Below, piece after piece: positions 13,201-26,673 of a stretch of 64,000 nt of DNA. The DNA is from Chrysomallon squamiferum. Lineage: Eukaryota; Mollusca; Gastropoda; Neomphalida; Peltospiridae. The position numbers were made by a program, and so were the translations under genes. Every line of letters starts with the position of its first letter. Position 1 is the first letter of the stretch. The notes beneath the pieces were generated by a model. That model had not been told where the DNA came from. It did no database searches and worked only from the letters and a program-made list of their open reading frames with translations. The stretch spans positions 4,609,167-4,673,166 of the forward strand of contig CM022665.1 of assembly GCA_012295275.1 (NCBI GenBank), in the 5' to 3' direction.

Positions 13201-16200
13201 CCTGCTTACTTTTTTCATTTTATGTCTTAATGAGTTTTACTTACTTATGATTAGCACCATAATCCTGTTGTAAGAACTGGTGTATCACATCACATTTAAA
13301 TTTAGAGAAAACTACTACCCTCAGTTTATTTTTATTATAATTGGTAACTTAGAATTCTTCCTTTTTTTTTCTTTCTTTTTTTTTGTATCATTTATTTCTG
13401 AAAATATCTTGAAACATTATATACATATATGCTGCCTAAATATTTCTCTTCAGTGTTCCTTAAACCACTCGATGTGTTTAATTATGTTTCCAATATAGCT
13501 ATCGCTAAACAAAAGAAGTAACTAGTTCTGTGTAGTTTAGTCATGTTATTTGAAATAGTATTTAACATTTTGTGTGTTATTGAAATCGTATCATTCAGTG
13601 ATGAATTTATATCAAAAGGGAAACGATCATGCCAATCTTAATGGGAACAGTGAATCTTAATTTATAGTTATAATTATACAAAAGAAAAAGAAGAATTAGG
13701 ATAAACAATTTTTAGTTACTATTTTTTTTTTTTTTTTGTTCTATGCCTGTAGGCACAAATAGCAGTAGGCTTTGAATGACTTCAGTGATGTGACACCAGC
13801 AATTACAAAGTACGAAAAGCAGATCTCTTCTTGTCTCTGTAATATGGTGCTGATATTTGTCATTTCCATACAGCACCATGGAAACCAGCTTCCAATTTTT
13901 CAACATGTGAATTTACAATATTAATATTAACATACCACATTTAGTTGTCTTGTTTCTTCTTCTTCTTTCAGTGATAAATTAAAATTGTTCCTTACTAATT
14001 GACTTTTATCTCATTCTCGTAAAACAGTTCCTCCATGTACTCTTACTCCAGTCGATTACACCGATTGGTAACAGCCTTCATGGTCTTATCTCTGTGAAAA
14101 ATATAATATTATTAATATGTCATTTCCATACTTCCTTTTCCTCCATTTCTGTCTCCTCCCATACATGTCAGTTAATTAGAACATTATAATGCTTAAATTA
14201 CCTAATTTCTTTATGTTATTTATTTAGTCATTGATTTTTTTCCCCAGTTTTTATATTATTAATATCTAAACAGTGTTTATAAGTTATGTAAATATATTCC
14301 CTGCTAATTATTTTCATTTTATATCATTATGAATGTTTCTTACATAAGCTTAGCATGAGATTCCTTTGTTTGAATTGGTCTTTCAGATTGCATCCAAACC
14401 TACAGCAAACTAATACCTTCAGTTTGTCTTCTTCATGAACATATTGTTGTGTCTTTCTTCACACTTCGGATAAAGTTTTTGTAATTATCTCAACGTATTC
14501 CCTGCTTAATTTTTTCATTTTATGTCTTAACGAGTTTTACTTACTTATGATTAGCACCATAATCCTGTTGTAAGAACTGGTGTATCACATACCATTTAAA
14601 TTTAGAGGAAACTACTACCCTCATTTTATTTTTATTATAATTGTTAATGTAGATTTTTTTATTATTATTATTATTTTTTGTTTTTGTAGCATTTATTTCT
14701 TTAAATATCTTGAAATATTATATACATATGTGATGCCTAAATATTTCTCTTCAGTGTTCCTTAAACCACTCGATGTGTTTAATTATGTTTCCAATATAGC
14801 TATCGCTAAACAAATGAAGTAACTAGTTCTGTGTAAATTAGTCATGTTATTTGAAATATTATTTAACATTTTGTGTGTTATTGAAAACGTATCATTCAGT
14901 GATGAATTTATATCAAAAGGGAAACGATCATGCCAATCTTAATGAGAACAGTGAATCTTAATTTATAGTTATAATTATACAAAAGAAAAAGAAGAATTAG
15001 GATAAACAATTTTACTTACTGATTTTTTTTTTTTTTTTCTTTGCACGTAGGCACAAATAGCAGTAGGCTTTGAATAATTTCAGTGATGTGAGACCAGCAA
15101 TTAGAAACTACGAAAAGCAGATCTCTTCTTGTCTCTGTAATATGGTGCTGATATTTGTCATTTCCATACAGCACCATGGAAACCAGCTTCCAATTTTTCA
15201 ATCTGTGAATTTAAAATACTAATATTAACATACCACATTTAGTTGTCTTGTTTTTTCTTCAATTTTGTTTTTCTTCTTCTTTCAGTGATAAATTAAAATT
15301 GTTCCTTACTAATTGACTTTTATCTCATTCTCGTAAAATAATTCCTCCATCTACTCTTACTCCAGTCGATTACACCGATTGGTAACAGCCTTCATGGTCT
15401 TATCTCTGTGAAAAACATAATATTATTAATATTTCATTTCCATTCTTCCTTTTCCTCCATTTCTGTCTCCTCCCATACATGTCAGTTAATTAGAACTTTA
15501 TAATGCTTAAATTATCTAATTTCCTTGTAATGTTATTTATTTAGTGATTGATTTTTTTCCCCAGTTTTCATATTAATATCCAAACAGTAAGTGTTTCTAA
15601 GTTATGTAAATATATTCCCTGCTTATTATTTTCATTTTATATCATCATGAATGTTTCTTACATTAGGTTAGCATGAAATTCCTTTGTTTGAATTGGTCTT
15701 TCAGATTGCATCCAAATCTACAGCAAACTAATACCTTCAGTTTGTCTTCTTCATGAACATATTGTTGTGTCTTTCTTCACACTTCGGATAAAGTTTTTGT
15801 AATTATCTCAACGTATTCCCTGATTACTGTTTTCATTTTATGTCTTAATGAGTTTTACTTACTTATGATTAGCACCATAATCCTGTTGTAAGAACTGGTG
15901 TATCACATCCCATCTAAATTCAGAGCAAACTACTGCAGTCAGTTTATTTTTTATTATAATTAGTAATGTAGAATTCTATTTATGTTTTATTTTATTTTGT
16001 TTTATAACATTTCATTCTGAAGATATTATCTTGAAACATTATATACATATATGCTGCCTAAATATTTCTCTTTAGTGTTCCTTAAACCACTCAATGTATT
16101 TAATTATGTTTCCAATATAGCTATCGCTAAACAAAAGAAGTCACTAGTACTGTCAAGTTTAGTCATGTTATTTGAAATAGTATTTAACATTTTGTGTGTT

Positions 16201-17727
16201 ATTGAAATCGTATCATTCAGTGATGAATTTATATCAAAAGGGAAACGATCATGCCAATCTAAATGGAAACAGTGAATCTTAATTTATAGTTATAATTATA
16301 CAAAAGAAAAAGAAGAATTAGGATTAACAATATTTACTTACTGATTTTTTTTTTCTATGCACGTAGTCACAAATAGCAGTAGGCTTTGAATGATTTCAGT
16401 GATGTGACACCAGCAATTACAATGTACGATCAGCCGATCTCTTGTTGTCTCTGTAATATGGTGCTGATATTTGTCATTTCCATACAGCACCATGGAAACC
16501 AGCTTCCAATTTTTCAACCTGTGAATTTAAAATATTAATATTAACAAACCACATTTACTTGTCTTGTTTTTTCTTTATTTTTATTTTTTATTTTTCATTC
16601 AATGATAAATTCAAATTGTTCCTTACTAATTGACTTTTATCTCATTCTCGTAAAACAGTTCCTCCATGTACTCTTACTCCAGTCGATTCCACTGATTGGT
16701 AACAGCCTTCATGGTCTGATCTCTCTGCGAAAAACGTAATATAGATATCTCATTTCCATACTTCCTTTTCCTCCATTTCTGTCTTCTCCCATACATGTCA
16801 GTTAATTAGAACTTTATAATGCTTAAATAATCTAATTTCTTTGTAATGTTATTTATTTAGTGATTGATTTTTTTTATCCAAACAGTAAGTGTTTCTAAGT
16901 TAAGTAAATATATTCCCTGCTTATTATTTTCATTTTATATCATCATGAATGTTTCTTAATCTAGTGTTTCTAAGTTATGTGAATGTAATACCTGCTTATT
17001 ATTTTCATTTTATGTCATCATAAATTTTTCTTACATATGATTAGCCTGACATTCCTTTCTTTGAATTTGTCTCAAATTGAATCCAAATCAAGAGCAAACT
17101 AATACACTCAGTTTGACTTCTTTATCAAGATACTGTTGTTTCTTTTTTCACACTTCGGATACAGTTTTTATAATTATCTGAACGTATTCCCTGTTGTTGT
17201 TTTTTTCATTTGATGTCTTAATGAGTTTTCCTTACTTATGATTAGCACCAGAATCCTGTTGTATGAACTGGTGTATCAGATCGCACCCAAATTAAAAGCA
17301 AACTAATACACTCAGTTTATTTTCATACTAATTGGAATGGTACAATTGGTTTTATGGTTTCTTTTTTCGCATTTCCCGTTTTCGTTTTATTGATATATAC
17401 AATATTTATCATCTTTCCATCTTGGCTTCAGTTTTGCATTGTTTCTCAGATGCTGTTTTGGCATGATTTTCTTCCTGAACCCTTTACACCAATTCATACC
17501 AGTTCTTCTGACTTCAATGACTGTGATCAAAAATCATGTCTTTCGGCATCTGTAAGATGTACAGTTTGCTGATATTTGTAATAAAATTATGATATGCTCC
17601 ACCGGAACCAGGCTTGTCTTCTTTGCGTGATGTGTAATTTTTGTGTAAAAAAAATGATTTCCAAGTGTCATCTCTCAGATCCCAGTTGTCTTGCTCACGG
17701 ATACATTTTATTTATTGATTCATTGAT

Positions 17728-17766
<39 letters not shown>

Positions 17767-20598
17767 TTGATGATTATATTACATTTTTTATTTTTGTTTC
17801 ATTTTTCATTTTTGTTTCATTTTTCTTTTAGTGGCAAATTAAAGTGTTGCTTACTAACTGACTTTGATATCATTCTCGTAAAGAATTTCTTCCATCCATT
17901 CCGAGTCTATGGCCTGATATCCTTGTAACAGGTTTGATGGACTTATGTCTGTCTGTGAAATGCATTATATTATTAATATCTCATTTTCGTACTTCCTTTT
18001 CCTTCATTTGTGTGTGCTCACATACGTCAGTTAATTAGAACTTTATAATGCTTAAATTATCTAATTTCTTTGTAGTGTTATTGTATTGTTTGGTTTTATA
18101 TTATTATTACTGTTTCGTTTTCATTCTATTAATATCCATACAATAAGTGTTTGTAAGTTATGTGAATGTATTCCCTGCTTATTTTTTTATATTTTTTTTA
18201 GAGGAGAAGCTATAATGCCAATCTTAATGGGAACAGTTTATATTTATTTATAGTTACTAATATACAAAAGGAAGAGAAGAATTAAGATAAAGAATATTTA
18301 TTTACTCTTTTTCTTTTGTAAACAATATTTATTCAGTTCTTTTTTATCGTTTTCTTTTCATTTTTTTTTTTTTTTTGTTTGTTAGTTTGGCTATGTTCCT
18401 TTTCTTAAATTATTATAATTATTGTATTTTTTCGCAATGCTAATAGGGTAAAATTACAGTAGGCTTTGAATGATTTCAGTCACATACGATAATTAATTAC
18501 AAAGTACGGACAACACTTCTCTTTTAGTGTTTGTATACTATGGTGCTGGTATTTGTCATTTGGAAATAGCACCATACAAACTAGTTGCCATGGTATTCTC
18601 CATCATTTTTTAACCTCTGTGAATTTAAAATATCAATATAAATATACCATTTATTTTTCTTTAATTTTCCTTTTTGTTTCCTATTTCTTTTAGTGGGAAA
18701 TTAAAGTTTTGTTTACTAATTGACTTTTATGTCATTTTAGTTAATTACAACTTATAATCCTTAAATTATCTAATTTCTTTGTAGTGTTATTTATTTATTG
18801 ATCGATTTTTTCTTCCAGTTTTCATTGTATTAAAATCCATACAATAAGTATTTGTAAGTTATGTAAATATATTCCCTGCTTATTATTTTCATTTTATATC
18901 ATCATGAATGTTTCTTACATAAGATTAGCATGAGATTCCTTTGTTTGAATTGTTATTTCAGATTGCATCCAAATCTTCAGCAAACTAATACTTTCAGTTT
19001 GTCTTCTTCATCAACATATTGTTGTTTCTTTTTTCACACTTCGGATAAAGTGTTTGTAAATATCTGATCGTATTCCCTGCTTACTGTTTTCATTTTATGT
19101 CTTAATGAGTTTTCCTTACATATGATTAACACCAGAATCCTGTTGTATGAACTGGTTTATCAGATCCACCCAAATTTATAGCAAACTAATACACTCAGTT
19201 TATTTTCATTATAATTAGAAACGTACAATTGTTTTTATGCTTTCATTTTTAGCATTTATTTCCCGTTTTCGTTGTATTGATATCTATACAATATTTATTA
19301 CCTTTCCATATTGGCTTCAGTTTTGCATTGTTTTTTGAATGCTGTTTTTGCATGATTTCCTTAAAGAACCCTTTACTCCGATTCATAACAGTTCTTCCGA
19401 CTTTAATGACTCCGACCAAAAATCGTTTCTTTCAGCATCTGTAAGATGTACAGTTTGCTGATATTTGTAATAAAATTATGATATGCTCCACCGGAGCCAG
19501 GCTTGTCTTCTTTGCGTGATGTGTAATTTTCTGTAAAAAAATGATTTCCATCTATAATCTCTCAGATCCCAGTTGTCTTGCTCACGGATACATTTTATTT
19601 GTTTATTTATTTATTTATTTATTTATGATTATATTTCCTTTTTTATTTTTGTTTCGTTGGGTTTTTTTTTACTGGCAAATTAAAGTGTTGCTTACTAACT
19701 GACTTTTATATCATTCTCGTAAAGAATTTCTTCCATCCATTCCGAGTCTATGGCCTGATATCCTTGTAACAGGTTTGATGGACTTATGTCTGTCTGTGAA
19801 ATGCATTATATTATTAATATCTCATTTTCGTACTTCCTTTTCCTTCATTTGTGTGTGCTCACATACATGTCAGTTAATTAGAACTTTATAATGCTTAAAT
19901 TATCTAATTTCTTTGTAGTGTTATTGTATTGTTTGGTTTTATATTATTATTACTGTTTCGTTTTCATTCTATTAATATCCATACAATAAGTGTTTGTAAG
20001 TTATGTGAATGTATTCCCTGCTTATTATTTTCATTTTATATCATCATGAATGTTTCTTACATAAGATTAGCATGAGATTCCTTTGTTTGAATTGGTCTTT
20101 CAGATTGCATCCAAATCTACAGCAAACTAATACCTTCAGTTTGTCTTCTTCATGAACATATTGTTGTGTCTTTCTTCACACTTCGGATAAAGTTTTTGTA
20201 ATTATCTCAACGTATTCCCTGCTTACTTTTTTCTTTTTTTTCATTTTTTTTTCTTCTTCTTTTTTTTTTTTTTTTTGATTCTGAAAATATTCTCTTGAAA
20301 CATTATGCTGCCTAAATATTTCTCTTCAGTTTTGCTTAAGCCACTTGATGTGTTTAATTTTCTTTCCAATATAGCTATCGCTAAACAAAAGAAGTCACTA
20401 GTACTGTGTAGTTTAGTTATTTGAAATATTAGTTAACATTTTCTGTGTTATTGAAATCGTATCATTCAGTGATGAATTTATATCAAATAGAGAAACTATC
20501 ATGCCAATCTTAATGGGAACAGTGAATCTTAATTTATAGTTATAATTATACAAAAGAAAAAGAAGAATTAGGATAGACAATATTTACTTACTGATTTT

Positions 20599-20635
<37 letters not shown>

Positions 20636-22000
20636 AATGTTAACATACTTTTTTAACCTCTATGAATTTAAAATATCAATATTAATAAACCATTTTATGT
20701 CATCATGAATGTTTCTTACATAAGATTAGCATGAGATTCCTTTGTTTGAACTGGTGTATCAGATTGCATTCAAATCTACAGCAAACTAATACACTCGGTT
20801 TATTTTCATACTAATTGGAATGGTACAATTGGTTTTATGGTTTCTTTTTTCGCATTTCCCGTTTTCGTTTTATTGATACATATACAATATTTATTATCTT
20901 TCCATCTTGGCTTCAGTTTTGCATTGTTTCTCAGATGCTGTTTTCGCATGATTATCTTCCTGAACCCTTTACACCAATTCATAACAGTTCTTCCGACTTC
21001 AATGACTGTGACCAAAAATCGTGTCTTTCAGCATCTGTAAGATGTACAGTTTGCTGATATTTGTAATAAAATTATGATATGCTCCCCCGGAACCAGGCTT
21101 GTCTTCTTTGCGTGATATGTAATTTCCTGTAAAAAAAATGATTTCCAAGTATCATCTCTCAGTTGTCTTTCTCATGGATACATTTTATTTGTTTATTTTC
21201 TTTTATTTTATTTTCTTTTATTTTTGTTTTATTTTATTTTATTTGAAATAATGTTTTCTTTTTTCTTTTTTTTTTTTTTTGGCCTTTAGCAAAATTTATT
21301 TGTAATTATCTGAACGTATTCCCTGCTTATTATTTTCATTTTACATGTTAATGAGTTTTCCTTACTTATGATTACAGCCAGATTCCTGTTTGAATTGGTC
21401 TTCAGATACCACCTAAATTTAGAGCAAACTAATAGATTCAGTTTGTTTTTATTATAATTAGTAATGTTGAATTCTTTTTATGCTTTCTTTTTTTGCATTT
21501 GATTCTGAAAATATTATCTGAAAACATTATATATATATGCTGCCTAAATATTTCTCTTCAGTATTCGTTAAACTGCTCCTTGTGTTTAATTATGTTTGCA
21601 GTATAACTAGGACTAAGCAAAGGAAGTCACTCATACTGTGTAGATCAGTAATGTTATTTCATTGTTCTGAGATCCTTATAATATTATGCTTTCATTTTTA
21701 AATAAATGTTTTCATTAGTAATTAGTTTCTATCTCAGTTTTTAAAAAATTTCTTTCATCCAATCTTTCTCAAGTGGATTGCAATACTTTGTAACAGGTTT
21801 AATCACCTTATGTCTGTTTGTCTATATCTCTGGATATAATTCTTCATTATTTGTTAGTCATATGAACTTGAAATATCAGTATTTTGATACAGTTTTTCTT
21901 TTCTTTTGCCTACTGGGGTTTAATTTGGTTATTTACTTCAATAGGCTTCCATATTTAAAAGAAACTCAACTTATTTTTGTTGTAATCAGCAAATAATATA
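6780..22000. repeat. Large noncoding tandem array with 3.02 kb higher-order repeat
   Basis: A marker phrase (AAGAACTGGTGT or close variants) starts at 8531, 10254, 11554, 13272, 14572 and 15890, with variants at about 17263 and 19147. Spacings are 1723, 1300, 1718, 1300, 1318, 1373 and 1884 bases. The alternating 1.72 + 1.30 kb pattern gives a higher-order unit of about 3.02 kb. Other landmarks such as TTGAATTGGTCTTTCAGATTG and the block containing CAGCACCATGGAAACC recur with it. From 17 kb the units change and gain a block at about 17330-17640, repeated at 19200-19560 and 20800-21150. Small ORFs recur only because the DNA is repeated; they contain poly-Phe or poly-Lys tracts from homopolymers and are not conserved in length. 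I see no protein gene. Confidence 0.85.
7239..7270. repeat. (GT)n microsatellite
   Basis: An uninterrupted run of GT dinucleotides after a poly-T tract. Confidence 0.9.
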
Positions 22001-22281
22001 GATTTAATATAATTGTTTTTATTCTTTCTTATTTACATATGTATAACTTTAAAATTGAAAATATTCATCTTAAAATATTTTTGAAAAATAAAGGAGAGAT
22101 GTGGAAATGTAGTAACTGGTATGCTTTATTAATGAAAAGTAAACTCTTAATTTACCGTTAGAAATATATTTACATGCTTCACAAATATTTTAAAATCAGT
22201 TAATGTCTTTAATAACCCCCATAGAAAAAGACATTAGAGCCTTTATTTTTCTTCTTCTTCTTCTTCTTATTATTATTATTA

Positions 22282-22312
<31 letters not shown>

Positions 22313-24920
22313 ATAGGAAGTAGCCTATTTGAAATATTGACATCTGTTTTTCAGAACGATCAGATGTTAGGTTAAGCACTGGCTTTTGTAAATAATTGTA
22401 ATGATATATTAATACATATCACGGTAATTATTCATGATTTGTGTTATTCACTGTTTGAACAGGTCAGGAAACTAATAATCATTCCAAATGGAAACATAAA
22501 GTGACAGGAACAGGAATAAAATAGTTCTGCTGGGCTCACTGTTTGACTACAGTACTGTTAAATTAATGCAAAATAATTGTAAATCATTGTAATGAAATAG
22601 TAATACAAAGCATCAACAGTATTACATGATTTGTTATTGTCGGGTTGGGGATTTGGTTTCTGAATACTATATATACGAAAAATGGATTAATTCTTCAGAA
22701 TCAAAGCATAAATGATCATAAATAGTTGGAATAAAATATTTCTGTGAATCACCATCACCAGTTTCTGTTTCTCTTTTCCACTGGTACATTCACTTTCAAA
22801 CCCATTTAGGCCAGAAATAGGGAATCCATTTCTTACTGGACTTTTGAATATAATTCTAGAACCGAACTCTGAATAGCTGACATTTTTTTTTTTTTACGGT
22901 TCATCATTAGTTCTTTATGTAGTCCTAGTTTATTTTAGTTAAAAGGGAATATATATCAAAAGATACCTCAAACAAGCTTGAAAAAAAAAATGTTAGAGTT
23001 ATCAATCTTTCATTGTATTTGCAGTTGAAATTAATTAATGACTTTATGTGGATGTATGTTTTTTCTTTGCCATATCTGTTTTTATATTTATCTCCATTTT
23101 TTAGTATTTCTAATTTATTTCGCTTGGTGTGCATTTCAATGTATTTTATTTTAAATGTATGTACACTGATATTCATGTATTCATATTTTGATACATTAAA
23201 TATAATTATTTTTCTGCTTTGTATTTATCTTCTATACTTCACAAATGTATGTATATCTTTATTATTTTATATCAGTTCATCAGTGTAATTAGTTCAGAGA
23301 TTTGTGTATTATTTCACATATTGAACTGTACTTTACATCTGTACCTTTATCTTCATTTTAAATCGTCTTCTTTATCTTTTAAATAAAGAAAACCGTATTT
23401 TGTTACAGAAGATGTCTTTGGTAAGATGCACAAATTATTTAATCTGTAAACAATCTATGTTAGTGAATTACAAATATATGTAGTCGTTGAATTTTACTTT
23501 AATTACACTTACAGTACTGGCTGGAATAGGACTATAAAATGCAGTATAAACATAACTGCACATGTTATTTATGAAGACCTATTTTCCAGACTCAATTTCA
23601 GAATTTGTCTCTTTCATCCTGGAGAATCCAGTGTGAATTCATTTAGGGAAGTTTTTCATAATGTTTTAAAAATAGAAAATATAGTTCATTGTGTTGTCTA
23701 AAATAACAGAGACTGTAAATAAAGTTAATACCTGATTGAATTTTGTTCTGTCATTTAAAAAAGTTTCAAATAGCTAAGATTATCCAAATTATTCAATTAG
23801 TAGTGTTTTTAGCTATTCAGATGGCCATTTTTGCATGTTATAAAAGAATATGTGGATATTTACTGTGATGTGAGATTTACATTTTAAAAATTTGACGAGA
23901 CATTTACATCTTAATAATCCAGTAAAACAGCCACTTTTGATGCCACTTTTGATTAACAATAATTGATAGTTTTCCTCGATTCCAATCTTTCAGTGTTGAT
24001 TTTTCCTTTTATTTATTCATTTATCTTGGCTGTTTTGTTTTTGTTTCTCATGGATTTTTGGGGTGGAGGGGAGAGAGTAAAGTTTATTTTGGCGTGTATT
24101 AGTATTATTATCTTATTTTTCATTTTATTTTATTTTATTTACATTATTATTTCTATTATTATTTTTACTTTTTACTGTCATAAGCATTAACATTTTTCAT
24201 AGGTAATAATACTTAATGGATATAAACATTTTATTGTTTACTAATATTTTGAATAAGACATCTAAGAGATAGCTACCAAAGTGAAACACCCAACAGATTT
24301 TGAAGCCTTGAAATTAACTCCAGAATTCTTGGAGACAAAGGATGAAAGAAACGTATTTAATGATGAACGAACAGATAAATAGAAACTAAATTTTATTAAC
24401 TCAATATTGATATTTAAATTTTATTTAACCGTTCTACAAACATGCTTTGACATTGTTCAGCTCAACATTAATTTAAAAAAACAAACAGAATTTCTATTAT
24501 TTCTAAAATGTATAAGCAATCCAGTTTTATCACACTGTTATAATAATTAGCATTGTAAAGATCAACATAACAAAGATACACGTTACAAAACATCTATCAA
24601 AATATATATTATTTACAGCTGTAGTTACTACTAATAATAAATTATTAAATTTGATCTTGTATTTGTGTAACAAAATACATCAAATCTATAATAACAGTAA
24701 TAATAATATAAGAGCAAAAAAGGCGTTATATGTTAATGGCCTCAAAGAAATTATCACTTCTTTGGTCGGAAATGGATTAAGACGCGCACTGCTGCAACAT
24801 TATTCTTTTCAGTGAATAATACATTGAAGAGCACAAAGTAGCATAATATCCAAATATACTTTATGTAACTAAATACAACATCTAATCAAATACTCTACAT
24901 TTTTAAATTAACATAAATTA
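22000..24920. other. AT-rich intergenic DNA, no gene seen
   Basis: Contains poly-T and (TTC)/(TTA) tracts around 22250-22310 and unique-looking AT-rich sequence. Open frames here are short and rich in Phe, Ile and Leu, as expected from AT-rich DNA. A 12-nt AAGATGTCTTTG flanked by a plausible acceptor and donor lies at 23409-23420 (+), but nothing supports it as an exon. Confidence 0.5.
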
Positions 24921-24922
24921 TG

Positions 24923-25361
24923 CTAGCTGGTGGTAAACTGATTAACCAGAGTTTGTAGACGGCCATGGTCGATGTAACGGATACCGCCAACACGGTGGAC
25001 GCCACTGACCTGGATGCTGCCAACGTAACTGTCACCGCCGAAATCATAATCCCAACCATAATCCCAACCATAATCCCAGCCAATGCTGTTCACGACTTTT
25101 GTCAGAATTGTCTGCGAACAAACAAATAATGCGTTCAGTTTTATTCGTATAGATGTCTATAGTAATACAAACTATATTTGGAGGTTACGAAAATAATGAA
25201 ATACATTTTCTATAATATTTTTGCCAAAAGTGTGAAAAATATAAAGAAAGAAAGAAAATAAAGAATAAAACATACATACATGTATGTACATAATTATATA
25301 ACAAGCTCTTTCATTTCTTTAACCATGCACTCGAAACGGTCTCTTGAGATCTCAGTATTTT
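24923..25361 (-). CDS. Divergent EF-hand-family relic or gene 3' end, with WDY-repeat tail
   Basis: Two minus-strand exon candidates. The first (25361 downward) follows TTGTTGTTAG and reads NTEISRDRFECMVKEM, clearly homologous to the last coding exon of the precursor family (NAKITTNEFERMVREL in gene A). It reaches a stop at 25296-25294. The second (25111-24923) follows the good acceptor TTTGTTCGCAG and is open for 62 codons to a TAG. It contains three GWDY repeats, then acidic and glycine-rich sequence and a hydrophobic C-terminus. If the first is spliced at a weak GTTATA donor just before its stop, the second continues in frame. I do not recognise the WDY tail. The upstream exon of this locus (25850-25671) is broken, so the whole may be a pseudogene, or the tail may belong to another gene. 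Confidence 0.35.
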
Positions 25362-25569
25362 CTAACAACACAAACAATAATAGTAATAGTAACAAAACGA
25401 GTACTAAAAGTTATAATTCCTAATAACGGATATTCCTTACTAATGTTGTATCAAAAAATATTCTTTTTAGCTAATAACCTTTTGTTTTGTTCAAACAGAC
25501 GTCATCTTCAAGATAAAAAATATTAATCTTTGTAATCGCTTTGATCAATGTTATTGTTTCACGAAGATC

Positions 25570-25570
<1 letters not shown>

Positions 25571-25634
<64 letters not shown>
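25571..25634. repeat. (AAT)n microsatellite
   Basis: Long AAT trinucleotide run between the relic exon at 25.7-25.85 kb and the exon-4-like piece at 25.3 kb. Confidence 0.9.
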
Positions 25635-25635
<1 letters not shown>

Positions 25636-25670
25636 CATAATCATAATCAAAACCTGATTCCAATACACAC

Positions 25671-25850
25671 CTCACTTCCCAGCGACTGATATTGCTAATG
25701 ATTTCTGTATAGGGTCCAGTTTAAAGTCTGGCGCATAGTCCAATCCCTGACTCCCTACCTTCCTGTCCTGAATTTAAATCGAGATTAAAGCATAACTTTT
25801 ATTTAGAACAGCAAATACTGGTGTAAGTATGAGATGAGAAACATTTTCAT
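25671..25850 (-). pseudogene. Frameshifted relic of a precursor signal/mature-peptide exon
   Basis: This segment starts with ATG at 25850 and ends at a GTGAG|GTGTG donor-like site. It is 180 nt long, one less than the intact 181-nt type I exon. It keeps the core GCTGTTCTAAAT, which encodes AVLN in the signal peptide of intact copies, but in a shifted frame. The position of the processing Arg codon CGA is now TGA, leaving GK then stop. It lies at the far end of the inverted-repeat arm downstream of gene A and has a mirror partner at 34370-34513. Confidence 0.55.
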
Positions 25851-26673
25851 TTGAAGAAAAATTGAAAACATTAGTTAATAGTAAAACTATTTATGTTTCA
25901 TGTCCTTAGAATCCTGATGTAGTGCTTCATTTCTTTTTCTTCTTTCTTTTTTCTTTTTTGGCTTAGTCTCGCTGCCTTTCAGCAATTTTAATTTTTAATT
26001 TTTTTTTTTTTTTTTTTTTTTTATTTATTTATTTATTTATTTATTTTATCTTATTATTATTATTATTATTATTATTTTTTTTTTTTTTTGATGATTGTAA
26101 TATGTGTACATATTCTTTCTTTAACACTTATTTTCTAGAAAGGAGAAGAAAATGATGTCGATATCTAAATATCTCTTTAGTATACCTCCTTACCATATTT
26201 TATCATTTTGTGACAAAGTGTGTACTTCGTAAAAATATACTGTAATTATGTAAACAGGTCATTCTGTCGTCAAACGAAAACATTTATCAAAATAATATCA
26301 TCTGAGTCATAGCATTTTGGAATAATGCTATTTTAAAATACTTCATACGTTTCATTTATTCTGTTCTGAGGTCTTTAGAAATGAACAAAGTAAAAAGATT
26401 GTTAATGAATACTATGGCATAACTCGCACCGAGTATGTCCTGCATACACAGGGTTCACGCTAGGTAGCGATGAGAGCAAAATACACGCCATTTTTCACTT
26501 AATTATATGGACAGTACATATTACAATTTTTTAAACTACGCAAGTAGGGGTTCGAGACACGGGGTACTAAGCTGCAAGTAATCGTACAATGAGAATACAA
26601 AAGAATAATACATTTTAAGACTTGATGAGGATTTCCGAGAATGGATCACACATTGCTTGGTTTGATTTCAGCA

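Noticed and set aside
9375-16275. Recurring ORFs, on the minus strand starting MKNWKLVSMVLYG and on the plus strand MYHITFKFRENYY
   Set aside because: They recur only because they sit in the tandem array. Their ends depend on poly-T length, and some copies are interrupted.
20806-21057. ORFs in the 17.3/20.8 kb block (PSWLQFCIVSQMLF and antisense)
   Set aside because: Repeat-derived, with overlapping frames on both strands and length changes between copies; no recognisable domain.
23409-23420. 12-nt micro-exon AAGATGTCTTTG between TTACAG and GTAAGA
   Set aside because: No neighbouring exons; such pairs of short splice motifs are expected by chance in AT-rich DNA.
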